A model generated the notes under the pieces. That model saw nothing but the letters and a program-made list of their open reading frames with translations, made no database searches and had not been told where the DNA came from. This document shows positions 40,964-49,106 of a stretch of DNA of 64,000 bases, one piece after another; position 1 is the first letter of the stretch; each line of letters opens with the position of its first letter. Location of the stretch: NCBI RefSeq assembly GCF_016065055.1, contig NZ_CP065856.1, forward strand, positions 3,037,836-3,101,835. Direction: 5' to 3'. The stretch is from Halosimplex litoreum (lineage in GTDB: Archaea > Halobacteriota > Halobacteria > Halobacteriales > Haloarculaceae). A program made the position numbers and the translations under genes.

Positions 40964-41539
40964 TCACCCCTCGACGCGGCGCCAGTACAGCGCGAGGTCG
41001 AGGGTCACGTCGTCGAACTCGACGGTCTCCTCGCGGACGCAGGCGTAGCCGAGTGACTCGTAGAACCCGCGGGCCTGCTCGTTGTCCGCGCCGGTGTTCA
41101 AGACCAGCGCGCGGTAGCCCCGGCGACGCGCCCGGCGGGCGAGTTCCTCGACGATCCGGGTACCGAACCCACGGCCCTGCATCGCCGGATCGACGCGGAC
41201 GCGGGAGAGTTCGCCGGTCCCCGCCGCGGCGTCGAAGCGGTCGGCCATCCAGCCGTCGAGCGGTTCGACGGCGCCGGTGGCGACGATCTCACAGTCCGGT
41301 TCGCGGATCGTCCCTCCCCGCTCACCGTTCGAGGTCTCCCTGCGGTCGACCTCGCCCACGAGGAACTCGCCGCCGGCCTCGAGGTAGTGGTCGCGCACGT
41401 CGTCGAGGTCCGTATCGGGTGCGTCGACGACCCACTCGGGCGTCTCGGCCATCGCCTCGCGGTTCAGTTCGCGGACGCGCTCGCCGTCGCCGGCGCGGTA
41501 TCGGCGGATCGTCAGGTCGGTCGACTCGGGCATACTCAT
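40964..41539 (-). CDS. GNAT family N-acetyltransferase
   Basis: 191 residues from the ATG at 41539 (MSMPESTDLTIRRY); an ATG two codons later is equally possible. The acetyl-CoA motif is VDPAMQGRGFGTRIVEELARRARRRGYRALVLNT, followed by NEQARGFYESLGY, both standard GNAT signatures. The acceptor is unknown. Its start overlaps the stop of a 43-codon ORF (41536-41667) as ATGA, suggesting translational coupling. Confidence 0.9.
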   Translation of the reverse strand: MSMPESTDLTIRRYRAGDGERVRELNREAMAETPEWVVDAPDTDLDDVRDHYLEAGGEFLVGEVDRRETSNGERGGTIREPDCEIVATGAVEPLDGWMADRFDAAAGTGELSRVRVDPAMQGRGFGTRIVEELARRARRRGYRALVLNTGADNEQARGFYESLGYACVREETVEFDDVTLDLALYWRRVEG

Positions 41540-41667
41540 ACCGACGCGACGGGCGCGTCGTCGTCGACGGGGACCCGCTCGCACAGGTCCGAGGCGGTCT
41601 CGGCGTCGTCCTCGGCGCCCGCGTCGTCGGCCGGCGCGTCACAGCCGGGTGAGAGATCCGTGGTCAT
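41536..41667 (-). CDS. Tiny acidic ORF coupled to the GNAT gene
   Basis: 43 residues: MTTDLSPGCDAPADD... ending VPVDDDAPVASV. It contains two cysteines, is very acidic as haloarchaeal proteins are, and its TGA overlaps the ATG of the GNAT gene. The overlap and composition suggest a real leader or small partner protein. It is too short to identify, and the evidence is only its coupling and composition. Confidence 0.45.
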   Translation of the reverse strand: MTTDLSPGCDAPADDAGAEDDAETASDLCERVPVDDDAPVASV

Positions 41668-41749
41668 AGTTGAGAGGGGCGACGGTCGCGGCTTAGCTAC
41701 TGTGCTGACACGGGTCTCTCCGACGTGAACGAAGACACAGTCGACACAG

Positions 41750-42259
41750 TCACGCCAGGAAGTACTCGATGTCGTCGACGGCGTCGCCGTGGGCGTGGTA
41801 GGCGTCGTCGGGCACCTCGTCGAACCACGCCAGGTCCAGATCCGACCACTCGCCGAACGTGGGGTCGTCGGCGACGGGTTCGCCGGCCACCGGTTCGGTC
41901 CCGACGACGGCGTCGTAGCTGGTTGCGGTCCGGTCGGGGTCGCTCCGCAGTTCGTGGGTGACCGCGCTGACCCGGAGGACCTCGGCGGCCGCGGCGTCGA
42001 CGCCGGTCAGGGTCGTGGCGATCTCCCCGGCGCGGTCGAGCCAGTCGGCACCACCCGGAACGTGCCCGTAGGGCAACCGCCGGCCGTGGGGGCTGTCCAT
42101 CAGCAGGACCGCACCGTCGTCGTTCGTGACGCCGACGGCGACGAGTCCCTCGATCTCGGCGTAGTACTCGAAGGCGTCCGCGCTGTCGGTCGTCCTGGCC
42201 TCGGTGTACTCGACACCGGGCTCCTCGCGCAGCGTCGACGGGTCGCGGAGTTCGTCCAT
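41750..42259 (-). CDS. Degenerate Nudix-fold protein
   Basis: 169 residues from the ATG at 42259. The fold is Nudix-like: EIEGLVAVGVTNDDGAVLLMDSP, then GHVPGGADWLDRAGEIATTLTG at the Nudix-box position, and VLRVSAVTHELRSDPDRTATSYDAVVGTEP. The box lacks the REUXEEXGU metal-binding glutamates, so hydrolase activity is doubtful; it may bind a nucleotide without cutting it. A genuine Nudix enzyme lies 0.5 kb away at 42728-43351. Confidence 0.75.
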   Translation of the reverse strand: MDELRDPSTLREEPGVEYTEARTTDSADAFEYYAEIEGLVAVGVTNDDGAVLLMDSPHGRRLPYGHVPGGADWLDRAGEIATTLTGVDAAAAEVLRVSAVTHELRSDPDRTATSYDAVVGTEPVAGEPVADDPTFGEWSDLDLAWFDEVPDDAYHAHGDAVDDIEYFLA

Positions 42260-42448
42260 ACCCCGTGCGTTGTCGGGCGCGGTATTTGGACGTTGGTACC
42301 TCGGTCGCGGTACGCCCTCGCGGCACACCGGACGCGCGGGACGGCGGCCCGACCGCCCGAATCGGTGAGTATGGCGAGAGAAACCCCGATTTAACCGGTA
42401 ACAACTGGCATATCTCTGGCGTCCCGACCTCCGAGCGGGTCGGGACCT

Positions 42449-42652
42449 ATGCCAATCCACTGGAACGCACGGCGCCCGAATCGATCGCCGGACGGCGGCG
42501 AGCAGCGACACCCCGCGACACCGGGCGTCGGTCCGACGCCTGGACGGACGTACGTCTGTCTGACGTGCGAGGTCGAGTTCGTCATCCCGCGGAGCGAGAC
42601 CGCGGTCTGCTGTCCCATCTGCCGCATGAACCGCATCCGGGCGATCGACTGA
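42449..42652 (+). CDS. Small zinc-finger protein (CLTC/CCPIC)
   Basis: 67 residues. A disordered N-terminus (~1-33) is followed by TYVCLTCEVEFVIPRSETAVCCPICRMNRIRAID, a zinc ribbon with two cysteine pairs. Similar haloarchaeal miniproteins are common and uncharacterised. A TATA-like CGATTTAACC at about 42388-42397 lies ~50 bases upstream. It is flanked by two Nudix genes on the opposite strand. Confidence 0.7.
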   Translation: MPIHWNARRPNRSPDGGEQRHPATPGVGPTPGRTYVCLTCEVEFVIPRSETAVCCPICRMNRIRAID

Positions 42653-42727
42653 GCGGCGCCGGCGCCCGACGGAGCAGGGCCGACGCCGGACCGACGATGA
42701 CCCGCGGTCTCGAAGCGGCGCACTCTC

Positions 42728-43351
42728 TCAGTCCGAGCGGTCGCCCAGCGGGTCGTCGGCCTCGAAGTCCGGCCAGAAATCGTCGGCGCGGACGGCGTTG
42801 GCGGGCTGGAGGCGCTCGGGCGGCTCGGCGAACCACGCCGCCCCGTTGAGTTCACCGGGCTGGACGGCGATGTGACCGTCGACGTAGGCGGCGTCGAAGA
42901 AGACGTACAGCGCGTGCAGGCGCTCGTCGCGGTCGCCGGTCGATTCCGCGGTCACGCGCCGCAGGTGGAAGGTATCGGTCACCTCACAGTCGACCCCGGT
43001 CTCCTCTCGCACCTCCCGGACCGCGGCCGCTTCGAAGGTCTCGTCGCCCTCCTGTCCGCCCCCCGGGAGGCCCCATCGCTCGTCGGCGCGATTGAGGATC
43101 ATCAGGACGCGCCGGTCGGCTTCGAGGTCGTCTGGCATCGACTCCGTGAGCGGCGCCGTCTGGTCCGGCTCGCGGACCACCCAGCAGTACGCACCGCCGA
43201 TGTAGCCCTCCCGGGACTCGGCACAGAGCGTCGCGAATCGCTCCGGGGGGACCTCGTCGCGGATCCGCTCGACCGGGACCTCGCCGTACTCCGCCTGGAG
43301 GCGGTCCCGCCGTCGCTCCACGGCCTCGCGGTTGACGTGTTCGGGCGCCAT
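42728..43351 (-). CDS. Nudix hydrolase
   Basis: 207 residues. A helical N-terminal extension (~1-50) precedes the Nudix domain. The Nudix box is complete: GGGQEGDETFEAAAVREVREETGV (GX5EX7REUXEEXGU), preceded by VLMILNRADERWGLPGGG. It should hydrolyse a nucleoside diphosphate linked to another moiety with Mg. The substrate is not predictable. It is encoded convergently with the 43697 gene's promoter region and near a small acidic ORF. Confidence 0.92.
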   Translation of the reverse strand: MAPEHVNREAVERRRDRLQAEYGEVPVERIRDEVPPERFATLCAESREGYIGGAYCWVVREPDQTAPLTESMPDDLEADRRVLMILNRADERWGLPGGGQEGDETFEAAAVREVREETGVDCEVTDTFHLRRVTAESTGDRDERLHALYVFFDAAYVDGHIAVQPGELNGAAWFAEPPERLQPANAVRADDFWPDFEADDPLGDRSD

Positions 43352-43417
43352 GGGTCCGGTTCGAGACGGGGCGCTGAGATAAAGGCGCCGGGACCCGGCG
43401 CCGACACCGTCGCGGGC

Positions 43418-43579
43418 TCACTCGACCTCGGCCAGCGAGTCGAAGCCGCTCCAGCACTCGCAGTCCAGGTCGTCGATAGCGGTCACCTCGTCGGGCAGGT
43501 TCGATATCGGCATCCCGTCGTCGAATCGGTCGCAGTCGTCCGTGTGGACCGAGAAGTCGTCGCTCGCCATGACCGGCAT
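43418..43579 (-). CDS. Small acidic cysteine-containing protein
   Basis: 53 residues: MPVMASDDFSVHTDDC...DDLDCECWSGFDSLAEVE. Three to four cysteines, including CEC, and strong acidity suggest a real haloarchaeal miniprotein that may bind a metal. An internal ATG at 43570 is an alternative start. It lies upstream of the Nudix gene on the same strand (66 bp gap) and diverges from the CARF-like gene. No family is recognised. Confidence 0.55.
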   Translation of the reverse strand: MPVMASDDFSVHTDDCDRFDDGMPISNLPDEVTAIDDLDCECWSGFDSLAEVE

Positions 43580-43696
43580 ACGTCGGACGAAAGTGAGACT
43601 CCCTCAAAAATCCCGCGGGGCGTTCTCGGCGAGCGTCGCTATCTGTGTCGGCTGTGTCTGGACAATCGTTTTGAGGGCGGGCCGAGACGGAGTGAT

Positions 43697-44428
43697 ATGG
43701 AAGTCGCCGAGCGGGTCCACCTGATCCCGGTGGGCTACGAGAACGACCGGATCGTCCTGCCGGCGGTCGAGTTACGCGCCGACCGGGTCGTCCTCCTGCG
43801 CTACGAGGACGAGACCGACCACCCTTCCTACGTCGAGACGGTCCGCGGCCGGTTCGAGGAGGCGGGCATCGACCACGAGACGGTGCCGTGCGACGTCTTC
43901 GATTTCTACGACTCCATCGGGACCGTCGCCGAACTCGCCACGCGCTTCGCCGACCACGAGGTGTACGTCAACCTCGCCTCTGGGTCGAAGGTCACCGCCA
44001 TCGGCGGCATGATCGCCTGCATGGCGACGGGTGCGACCCCCTACTACGTCCGCGCCCAGCGCTACGCCGCCGAGACCGACGGCGACGTGGCCGAGGGCAT
44101 CCGCGAGATCACCGAACTCCCCACCTACCCGATGCAGAGCCCCGAACCCCAGCACGTCGCGGTCATGGACCACCTCGACCGCCAGGACGGCGCCCGGAAA
44201 CGGGACCTCATCGACTTCGGCAAGAGCGAGGGCCTGCCCTTCATCGCCGACCGGGACGCCGCCAACCGCAAGAGCGAGTACCGCCTGCTTGACAGCCACG
44301 TCCTCGGCCCGCTCGCCGACACCGGCTACGTCGCCCTCGAAACCGTCGGCCGCTCGACCCGCGTCTCGCTGACCGAGAGCGGTCGCAACACGCTCCGGGC
44401 GTTCCGCTATCTCGTCGAGGACGACTGA
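43697..44428 (+). CDS. CARF-like Rossmann plus winged-HTH regulator (DUF6293/HFX_2341 type)
   Basis: 243 residues from the ATG at 43697. The N-terminal Rossmann-like half begins VHLIPVGYENDRIVLPAVELRADRVVLLRY and contains VYVNLASGSKVTAIGGMIACMATGATPYYV, the ligand-binding turn expected of CARF domains. The C-terminal half (~150-243) is a winged helix (HVAVMDHLDRQDGARKRDLIDFGKSEGL ... YVALETVGRSTRVSLTESGR). CARF regulators bind cyclic oligoadenylate or other nucleotides and control transcription. No CRISPR array or cas gene is in the window, so it may be a CRISPR-independent sensor. Confidence 0.82.
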   Translation: MEVAERVHLIPVGYENDRIVLPAVELRADRVVLLRYEDETDHPSYVETVRGRFEEAGIDHETVPCDVFDFYDSIGTVAELATRFADHEVYVNLASGSKVTAIGGMIACMATGATPYYVRAQRYAAETDGDVAEGIREITELPTYPMQSPEPQHVAVMDHLDRQDGARKRDLIDFGKSEGLPFIADRDAANRKSEYRLLDSHVLGPLADTGYVALETVGRSTRVSLTESGRNTLRAFRYLVEDD

Positions 44429-44475
44429 CCGCCGAAGCCGGCGCTCGCGACCGCGACCCTGCCACGCCGGCGCAC

Positions 44476-44499
44476 GCAATTGTCAACGGTGAGAATTGC
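44476..44499. promoter_or_regulatory. 24-bp imperfect palindrome before the Cys-phosphatase gene
   Basis: GCAATTGTCA-ACGG-TGAGAATTGC, nine of ten arm positions complementary, centred about 58 bases before the phosphatase ATG at 44546. It also lies just after the CARF-like regulator gene, whose winged helix could bind it. That pairing is a guess from position. Confidence 0.45.
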
Positions 44500-44545
44500 A
44501 CCGCGTGACTCAAGAGGGGGCGTCGAGTGGTACGACCACCCCCAG

Positions 44546-45097
44546 ATGCCAGACGTTCACGACCGCGAGTCGGGGTCGGACGCCCACCGGCTCGCCCCCG
44601 CCGCACCGGACGAGGAGTACGTCTACGGTGCCTGCAGCCCCGGCTGGCACAGCGCGGCCGACCGGAGCGACGCCCTCGCAGACTGGATCGCCGTCGCCCG
44701 CGCCAACGACGTCGAGCGGGTCTGTTCGCTCCTCCCCGGCGACCAGTCGCCCGCCGACCCCGCAGTCGACGGGTACACGGACGTCTTCGGCGAGGAAGAC
44801 GTCCTCCACGCCCCGATCCCCGACGGTCGCCTGGCCCGTCCGGCCATCCTGAAACAGGAGGTGTTGCCCTTCCTCGACGACGCCGTCCACGCGGACGAGC
44901 GGGTCGTCGTCCACTGCCTCGACGGGATGGGCCGCACCGGCCAGGTGCTCGCCGCCTGGCTCGCCCACGACCGCGACTACGCGCCCGAAGCAGCCATCGA
45001 GGCCGCCGAGGAGATGGGCCGACAGCCCCGCGAGCCCGTCCGCGAGGGCAACGCCTCCGAACAGGAGTTGCACGACCTGCTCGCGGTCGTCGGCTGA
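44546..45097 (+). CDS. Dual-specificity-type protein phosphatase
   Basis: 183 residues from the ATG at 44546 (MPDVHDRESGSDAHR). The catalytic P-loop is VVHCLDGMGRTGQ with Cys124 and Arg130 (CX5R), preceded by LPFLDDAVHADERVV; the general acid is probably an aspartate in HAPIPDGRLA. This is the Cys-based phosphatase fold of PTP/DSP enzymes, which act on phosphoproteins or phospholipid-type compounds. It is 117 bp downstream of the CARF-like regulator on the same strand. Confidence 0.88.
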   Translation: MPDVHDRESGSDAHRLAPAAPDEEYVYGACSPGWHSAADRSDALADWIAVARANDVERVCSLLPGDQSPADPAVDGYTDVFGEEDVLHAPIPDGRLARPAILKQEVLPFLDDAVHADERVVVHCLDGMGRTGQVLAAWLAHDRDYAPEAAIEAAEEMGRQPREPVREGNASEQELHDLLAVVG

Positions 45098-45106
45098 GCG
45101 GTCGGG

Positions 45107-46234
45107 TTACCACTCGGAGATACTCCCGTCCGTCCGGCGCACGACCGGCGCGTCCCAGGCGTCCTCGGTCGCCATCTCGCGGACGAAGTCCTCGTCGACC
45201 TCGATGCCGAGTCCGGGGCCGCTGGGGAGGTCGACGTACCCCTCGTCGTCGTGCTCGAAGACGCTCATGTCCGTGAGGTAGTTCGGGACGTCCTCGTTCA
45301 ACACGATCTGTTCCTGGATGATCGCGTTCTGCGTGCAGGCGTCCACCTGGAGACTCGCCGCGAGCGCGACCGAACTCAGCGGCGAGTGCGGTGCCAGCGC
45401 CACGTCGTACGTCTCGGCCATGCTCGCTATCTTCCGGAGTTCCGTGATGCCACCGGCGTGGGAGACGTCCGGCTGGACGACGTCGACGGCGCCGCTCTCG
45501 AGGAGGGGTTTGAACTCCCAGCGTCCGTACAGCCGTTCGCCGGTCGCGATGGGGACGGCCGTCCGCTCGGCGAGATCCGGGAGCAGGTCGTTTTTCTCCG
45601 GGCCGAGGAGCTCCTCGTAGAACATCGGGTCGAACTCCGCCAGCTCGCCGACGAGTCGCTTCGCCATCGGTTTCGACGGCTTGCCGTGGAAGTCCAACAT
45701 CAGGTCCACGTCGTCGCCGACGGCCTCGCGCATCGCCCGCACGTTCTCGCGAGCCGCCTCGACGGCCGGGGTCCGGTCGATGTGTTCGAGGTCGACGCCG
45801 GGGCCGCTCTTGATCGCACTGAACCCCTCCTCGACGCGGCTGCGTGCGGCGTCTCCCGGGTCCGCTCCGTTGGCGTGGGCGTACAGCTTGATCCGCTCGC
45901 GGGCCTTCCCGCCCAGCAGCTCGTAGACGGGTGCCCCGAGTGCCTTCCCCTTGATGTCCCAGAGCGCCTGATCGATGCCCGAGAGCGCGCTCATCAGGAC
46001 CGCCCCGCCGCGGTAGAACCCGCTGCGGTACATCTGCTGCCAGAGCAGCTCGATGTCGTAGGGGTCCGCACCGAGGACGTAGCTGTCCATCAGCTCCCGA
46101 ACGGCCTCCGCGGCCGTCTGCGCTCGCCCTTCCAGAACCGGTTCGCCCCAGCCGACGAGGCCGTCGCTCGTCTCGACTTTCAACAGCAGCGAGCGCGGCG
46201 GGACCTCGAACAGCTCGTAGTCGGTCACGTCCAT
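45107..46234 (-). CDS. Mandelate racemase/enolase-superfamily sugar-acid dehydratase
   Basis: 375 residues from the ATG at 46234. The capping domain starts VTDYELFEVPPRSLLLKVETSDGLVGWGEP. The barrel has LMLDFHGKPSKPMA with the metal ligand Asp, FYEELLGPE with the Glu ligand, and ALAPHSPLSSVALAASLQVDACTQNAIIQEQ with the catalytic His, a block very close to D-galactonate dehydratases. It likely dehydrates D-gluconate or D-galactonate to the 2-keto-3-deoxy acid in the semi-phosphorylative Entner-Doudoroff route of haloarchaea. The exact epimer specificity cannot be told. Confidence 0.9.
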   Translation of the reverse strand: MDVTDYELFEVPPRSLLLKVETSDGLVGWGEPVLEGRAQTAAEAVRELMDSYVLGADPYDIELLWQQMYRSGFYRGGAVLMSALSGIDQALWDIKGKALGAPVYELLGGKARERIKLYAHANGADPGDAARSRVEEGFSAIKSGPGVDLEHIDRTPAVEAARENVRAMREAVGDDVDLMLDFHGKPSKPMAKRLVGELAEFDPMFYEELLGPEKNDLLPDLAERTAVPIATGERLYGRWEFKPLLESGAVDVVQPDVSHAGGITELRKIASMAETYDVALAPHSPLSSVALAASLQVDACTQNAIIQEQIVLNEDVPNYLTDMSVFEHDDEGYVDLPSGPGLGIEVDEDFVREMATEDAWDAPVVRRTDGSISEW

Positions 46235-46366
46235 ACGTCGGCCCCGGCGTGAGTCCACAAATAGCTACGCCCGTCGGCCCCGTGTGCTCGATTTTGCGCA
46301 CCGTCGGGACCGGACTGCAGTCGACGAGGCGGAGCCTTATGTCCGGTGGCGCACAACTCTCGGGTG

Positions 46367-47590
46367 ATGACGACGATCAAGGACAGCGTCCACGACCACA
46401 TCGCGGTCGAGGGCGTCGCGGCGGCGCTGCTGGACACGCCGCCCGTCCAGCGGCTCCGACGGGTCAAGCAACTCGGCACGGTCACCTTCGTCTACCCCTC
46501 CGCCAACCACACCCGCTTCGAGCACTCGCTGGGCGTCTACCACCTCGCCAACGAGGCGCTCGCCCACCTCGGTATCGAGGGGCGTCAGGCCGAACGGGTG
46601 CGCGCGGCGGCGATGCTCCACGACGTGGGTCACGCCCCCTACAGTCACAACGTCGAGGACATCGTCCACCGCCGGACCGGCAAGTACCACGACGACGTCC
46701 ACGACATCCTCGACGACGGTCCCGTCGCTCGCGCGCTGGCCGACCACGACCTCGACCCCGCGGCCGTGGCCGACCTCGTGGCCGGCGACGGCGAACTCGG
46801 CCAGATCGTCTCGGGCGAACTCGACGTCGACCGGATGGACTACCTCGTCCGGGACGCACACCACACGGGGGTCCCCTACGGCACCATCGACGCCGAGCGG
46901 CTGGTGCGCGCGCTGCGGTTCGTCGACGGCGACCTCGTGCTGGACGAGGGCAACGTCCAGACCGCCGAGAGTCTGTTGCTCGCCCGGGCGCTGATGAACC
47001 CGACCGTCTACAGCCACCACGTCGCCCGCATCGCCAAGGCGATGCTCCGGCGGGCGACCCAGCGGCTGCTCGACCGCACCGACACCGACGCCGGGCAACT
47101 CCGGCGGATGGACGACTGTGGGTTGCGCGTGGCGCTCCGGGAGTGCGACGCGACCGCCGCGCTCGCCCACCGGCTCGACCGCCGGGACCTGTACAAGCGT
47201 GGCGTCTGGGCCGAGATGGAAGCCGTTCCCGAGAACTTACTCGACACCGATCAGGCGGCGATCGCCGACCACGAGCGGGCCGTGGCCGAGGCGGCCAACG
47301 TCGACCCCGACGCGGTGATCCTCGACGTGCCCGGTCGCCCCTCGATGAAGGAGTCCAGTAGCAGGGTGCTGGTCAACGGCGAGGTGCGCCGGCTAAGCGA
47401 GCAGTCGACGCTCGTCAACGCCCTGCGGGCCGCCCAGCGCGACCAGTGGCGGCTGGGCGTCTACGCGCCCGCCGAGAGCGCCGAGCGAGTCGGCAACGCG
47501 GCCGTCCGGACGCTCGGGCTCGACATCGACGACACCAGAGTCCGGGACGTGCGGCCGGGCGTCCACGCGACGTTGGACGAGTTCAACTGA
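46367..47590 (+). CDS. HD-domain (SAMHD1/dGTPase-like) phosphohydrolase
   Basis: 407 residues from the ATG at 46367 (MTTIKDSVHDHIAVEG). The HD metal site is complete: FEHSLGVYHLANEAL, AAMLHDVGHAPYSHNVEDIV and a later Asp in GELDVDRMDYLVRDAHHTGVPYG. The C-terminal third is an SAMHD1-type helical extension. These enzymes hydrolyse dNTPs or related nucleotides. In some systems they are antiviral, but nothing here demonstrates that. An IS1341-type element is inserted right after its stop codon. Confidence 0.9.
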   Translation: MTTIKDSVHDHIAVEGVAAALLDTPPVQRLRRVKQLGTVTFVYPSANHTRFEHSLGVYHLANEALAHLGIEGRQAERVRAAAMLHDVGHAPYSHNVEDIVHRRTGKYHDDVHDILDDGPVARALADHDLDPAAVADLVAGDGELGQIVSGELDVDRMDYLVRDAHHTGVPYGTIDAERLVRALRFVDGDLVLDEGNVQTAESLLLARALMNPTVYSHHVARIAKAMLRRATQRLLDRTDTDAGQLRRMDDCGLRVALRECDATAALAHRLDRRDLYKRGVWAEMEAVPENLLDTDQAAIADHERAVAEAANVDPDAVILDVPGRPSMKESSSRVLVNGEVRRLSEQSTLVNALRAAQRDQWRLGVYAPAESAERVGNAAVRTLGLDIDDTRVRDVRPGVHATLDEFN

Positions 47591-47620
47591 TCGGGTAGAG
47601 CGGGGTCCCCTTCCTCAAGG

Positions 47621-47641
47621 AACGAGCGAAGCGAGTGAGTA
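47621..47641 (+). repeat. 21-nt left-end sequence shared with the tRNA-Phe palindrome
   Basis: These 21 bases match the minus strand of 21489-21509 (the loop of the tRNA-Phe palindrome) at 20 positions; only one A/G differs. The arms around the two loops are unrelated. Confidence 0.8.
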
Positions 47642-47713
47642 GGGAGGGGAGGAGCGCGTTCGTATCCGTCACAAACTCCCATCTATAAGTGGCAACTCAT
47701 CTACATTGAATAT

Positions 47714-48970
47714 GTGGCAGATGAGTACGTGCGTCGGACGGCAATCACTCGCCTCTCGGTAGATGACGAGCAACGCGAGTTGCTTGAGGAAACCATCTCC
47801 GAGTGGAAGCGTGGCTGCCAGCTCGCCACCGACATGGCGTGGGGCAAGTGCAACGCCAAGAGCGACGTCCAACCCCTCGCCTACGACGACGTGCGCGAAC
47901 ACACCGGCCTCGGAAGTCAGCACGCGATCCTCGCCACCCACCAAGCTGCCCAAGCCATCACCGGCTGTCTCGAACGCCGCTCGAACGGCCAGAAGGTCAG
48001 CAAGCCCACCTTCACCGCACCAACGATTACATACGACACGCGGAGTATGACACTGTTCGATGACGACACGGTGTCACTCGCCACGACGAGGAGTCGAATC
48101 CGATGTCCGCTCGCCCTCCCCAACGCCGAGGATGGCTATCAGCGCCAGTACCTCGATTCAGACGAATGGAGCGTCACCGAAAGTACGCTCACCGCCCGCG
48201 ACGGCGAGTACTTCTTACACATCGGCTTCCGCCGACACAAAACCAATACTGAACGGAACACCGCCGAGGACGGAACGGTTCTCGGGGTTGACCTCGGTAT
48301 CGAAAACCTCGCCGTCACCAGTACTGCCCGCTTTGTCAGCGGGCGGGAGCTAACCCACGACCTCCGCGAGTTCGAGAAAGTACGCGCCGGGCTCCAGCAG
48401 ACCGGAACGCGAAGTGCCCACAGAACGCTCGAACAATCGAGTGGCCGTGAGCTTCGGTACGTTCGGGACGTGCTTCACCGAGCGTCGAACGCCATCGTAG
48501 ACGAAGCACTCCGGTACGAGTGCGACGTGATAGTATTCGAGGACTTGACGCATATCCGGGACCGAACCGGTGCGTCGTGGGGGCACAAGTGGGCGTTCCG
48601 AACGCTGTACGAGCAAGTGGTATACAAAGCCGAAGCAGAAGGCATCTCGGTGATGCAAGTGGGTTCGGCCTACACGTCGAAGCGATGTGCTGAGTGCGGG
48701 TTCACCGCAGACGAGAATCGCCCGACTCGCAGCGGCTTCCAGTGCGTGAAGTGCGAGTCGGAAGCGAATGCGGACTACAACGCGGCGAAGAACATCGGTA
48801 TGCGGTACGTCCGTCGAGGCCGACAGTCGTCTCGGCGGACGGGCAACAGTCAGCTTGCCCTGAAGTCTGGAACGGTGACGCCGAGCGGTGGATTTACCGC
48901 CCACCCGGATGGGTTCGAGGCCGAGTTCATGGACAAACCCCACTCTCCACGAGCGAACCCCTCAGGGTGA
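47714..48970 (+). CDS. tnpB: TnpB RNA-guided endonuclease-like protein
   Basis: 418 residues from a GTG start (VADEYVRRTAITRLSVDD). The RuvC residues are all present: Asp193 (LGVDLGIENLAV), Glu276 (IVFEDL) and Asp354 (NADYNAAKNIG). The zinc finger CAECG...CVKC (Cys325-Cys347) is intact, and the N-terminal WED-like part has no frameshift. TnpB proteins cut DNA guided by an omega RNA transcribed from the element's right end. It therefore looks functional. It is encoded alone, without tnpA, in an IS1341-type element. Confidence 0.93.
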   Translation: MADEYVRRTAITRLSVDDEQRELLEETISEWKRGCQLATDMAWGKCNAKSDVQPLAYDDVREHTGLGSQHAILATHQAAQAITGCLERRSNGQKVSKPTFTAPTITYDTRSMTLFDDDTVSLATTRSRIRCPLALPNAEDGYQRQYLDSDEWSVTESTLTARDGEYFLHIGFRRHKTNTERNTAEDGTVLGVDLGIENLAVTSTARFVSGRELTHDLREFEKVRAGLQQTGTRSAHRTLEQSSGRELRYVRDVLHRASNAIVDEALRYECDVIVFEDLTHIRDRTGASWGHKWAFRTLYEQVVYKAEAEGISVMQVGSAYTSKRCAECGFTADENRPTRSGFQCVKCESEANADYNAAKNIGMRYVRRGRQSSRRTGNSQLALKSGTVTPSGGFTAHPDGFEAEFMDKPHSPRANPSG

Positions 48971-48990
48971 GCGAAGTAGGGTGGGGTCGT
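48850..48990 (+). ncRNA. Candidate omega RNA at the 3' end of tnpB
   Basis: In TnpB elements the guide RNA scaffold overlaps the 3' end of tnpB and extends to the right end. Here the last ~120 bases of the ORF and the following 20 bases are rich in pairing potential, ending in the CCCCAC.../...GTGGGG hairpin at 48939-48987. The guide would be read from sequence after the right end (TCGTTGACC...). The boundaries are inferred from family knowledge only. Confidence 0.35.
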
Positions 48991-49004
48991 TGACCTGACC
49001 GGAA

Positions 49005-49036
49005 CCCGCCACCGACCGCACCCGCCACCGACCGCA
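49005..49036 (+). repeat. 16-bp tandem repeat, two copies
   Basis: CCCGCCACCGACCGCA occurs twice head to tail, between the right end of the IS element and the amidohydrolase promoter (TATA-like GTTTAATTG at about 49075-49083). Confidence 0.85.
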
Positions 49037-49106
49037 CCCACGGCGGCTGCGACCGACGCCGGGGCTCCCCGACGAGTTTAATTGAGGGCTCCCGAGTCTT
49101 TCAGTA

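Larger units (their letters stand above)
47606..48988 (+). mobile_element. IS1341-type (IS200/IS605 family) element with tnpB only
   Basis: The element lies between the HD gene and the amidohydrolase gene. The left end holds an imperfect palindrome at about 47606-47655 (CCCCTTCCTC ... AGGGAGGGGAGG), with a loop of the AACGAGCGAAGCGAGTGAG type. The right end holds CCCCACTCT ... AGGGTGGGG at about 48939-48987 with an inner ACCCCTCAGGGT hairpin. There is no tnpA, so movement would need a transposase in trans. Exact ends are not determined because IS200/IS605 elements make no target duplication. Confidence 0.7.

Noticed and set aside
46367-48988. HD-phosphohydrolase and TnpB as a defence island
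   Set aside because: Adjacent by insertion of the IS element; no other defence gene nearby, so linkage is probably accidental.
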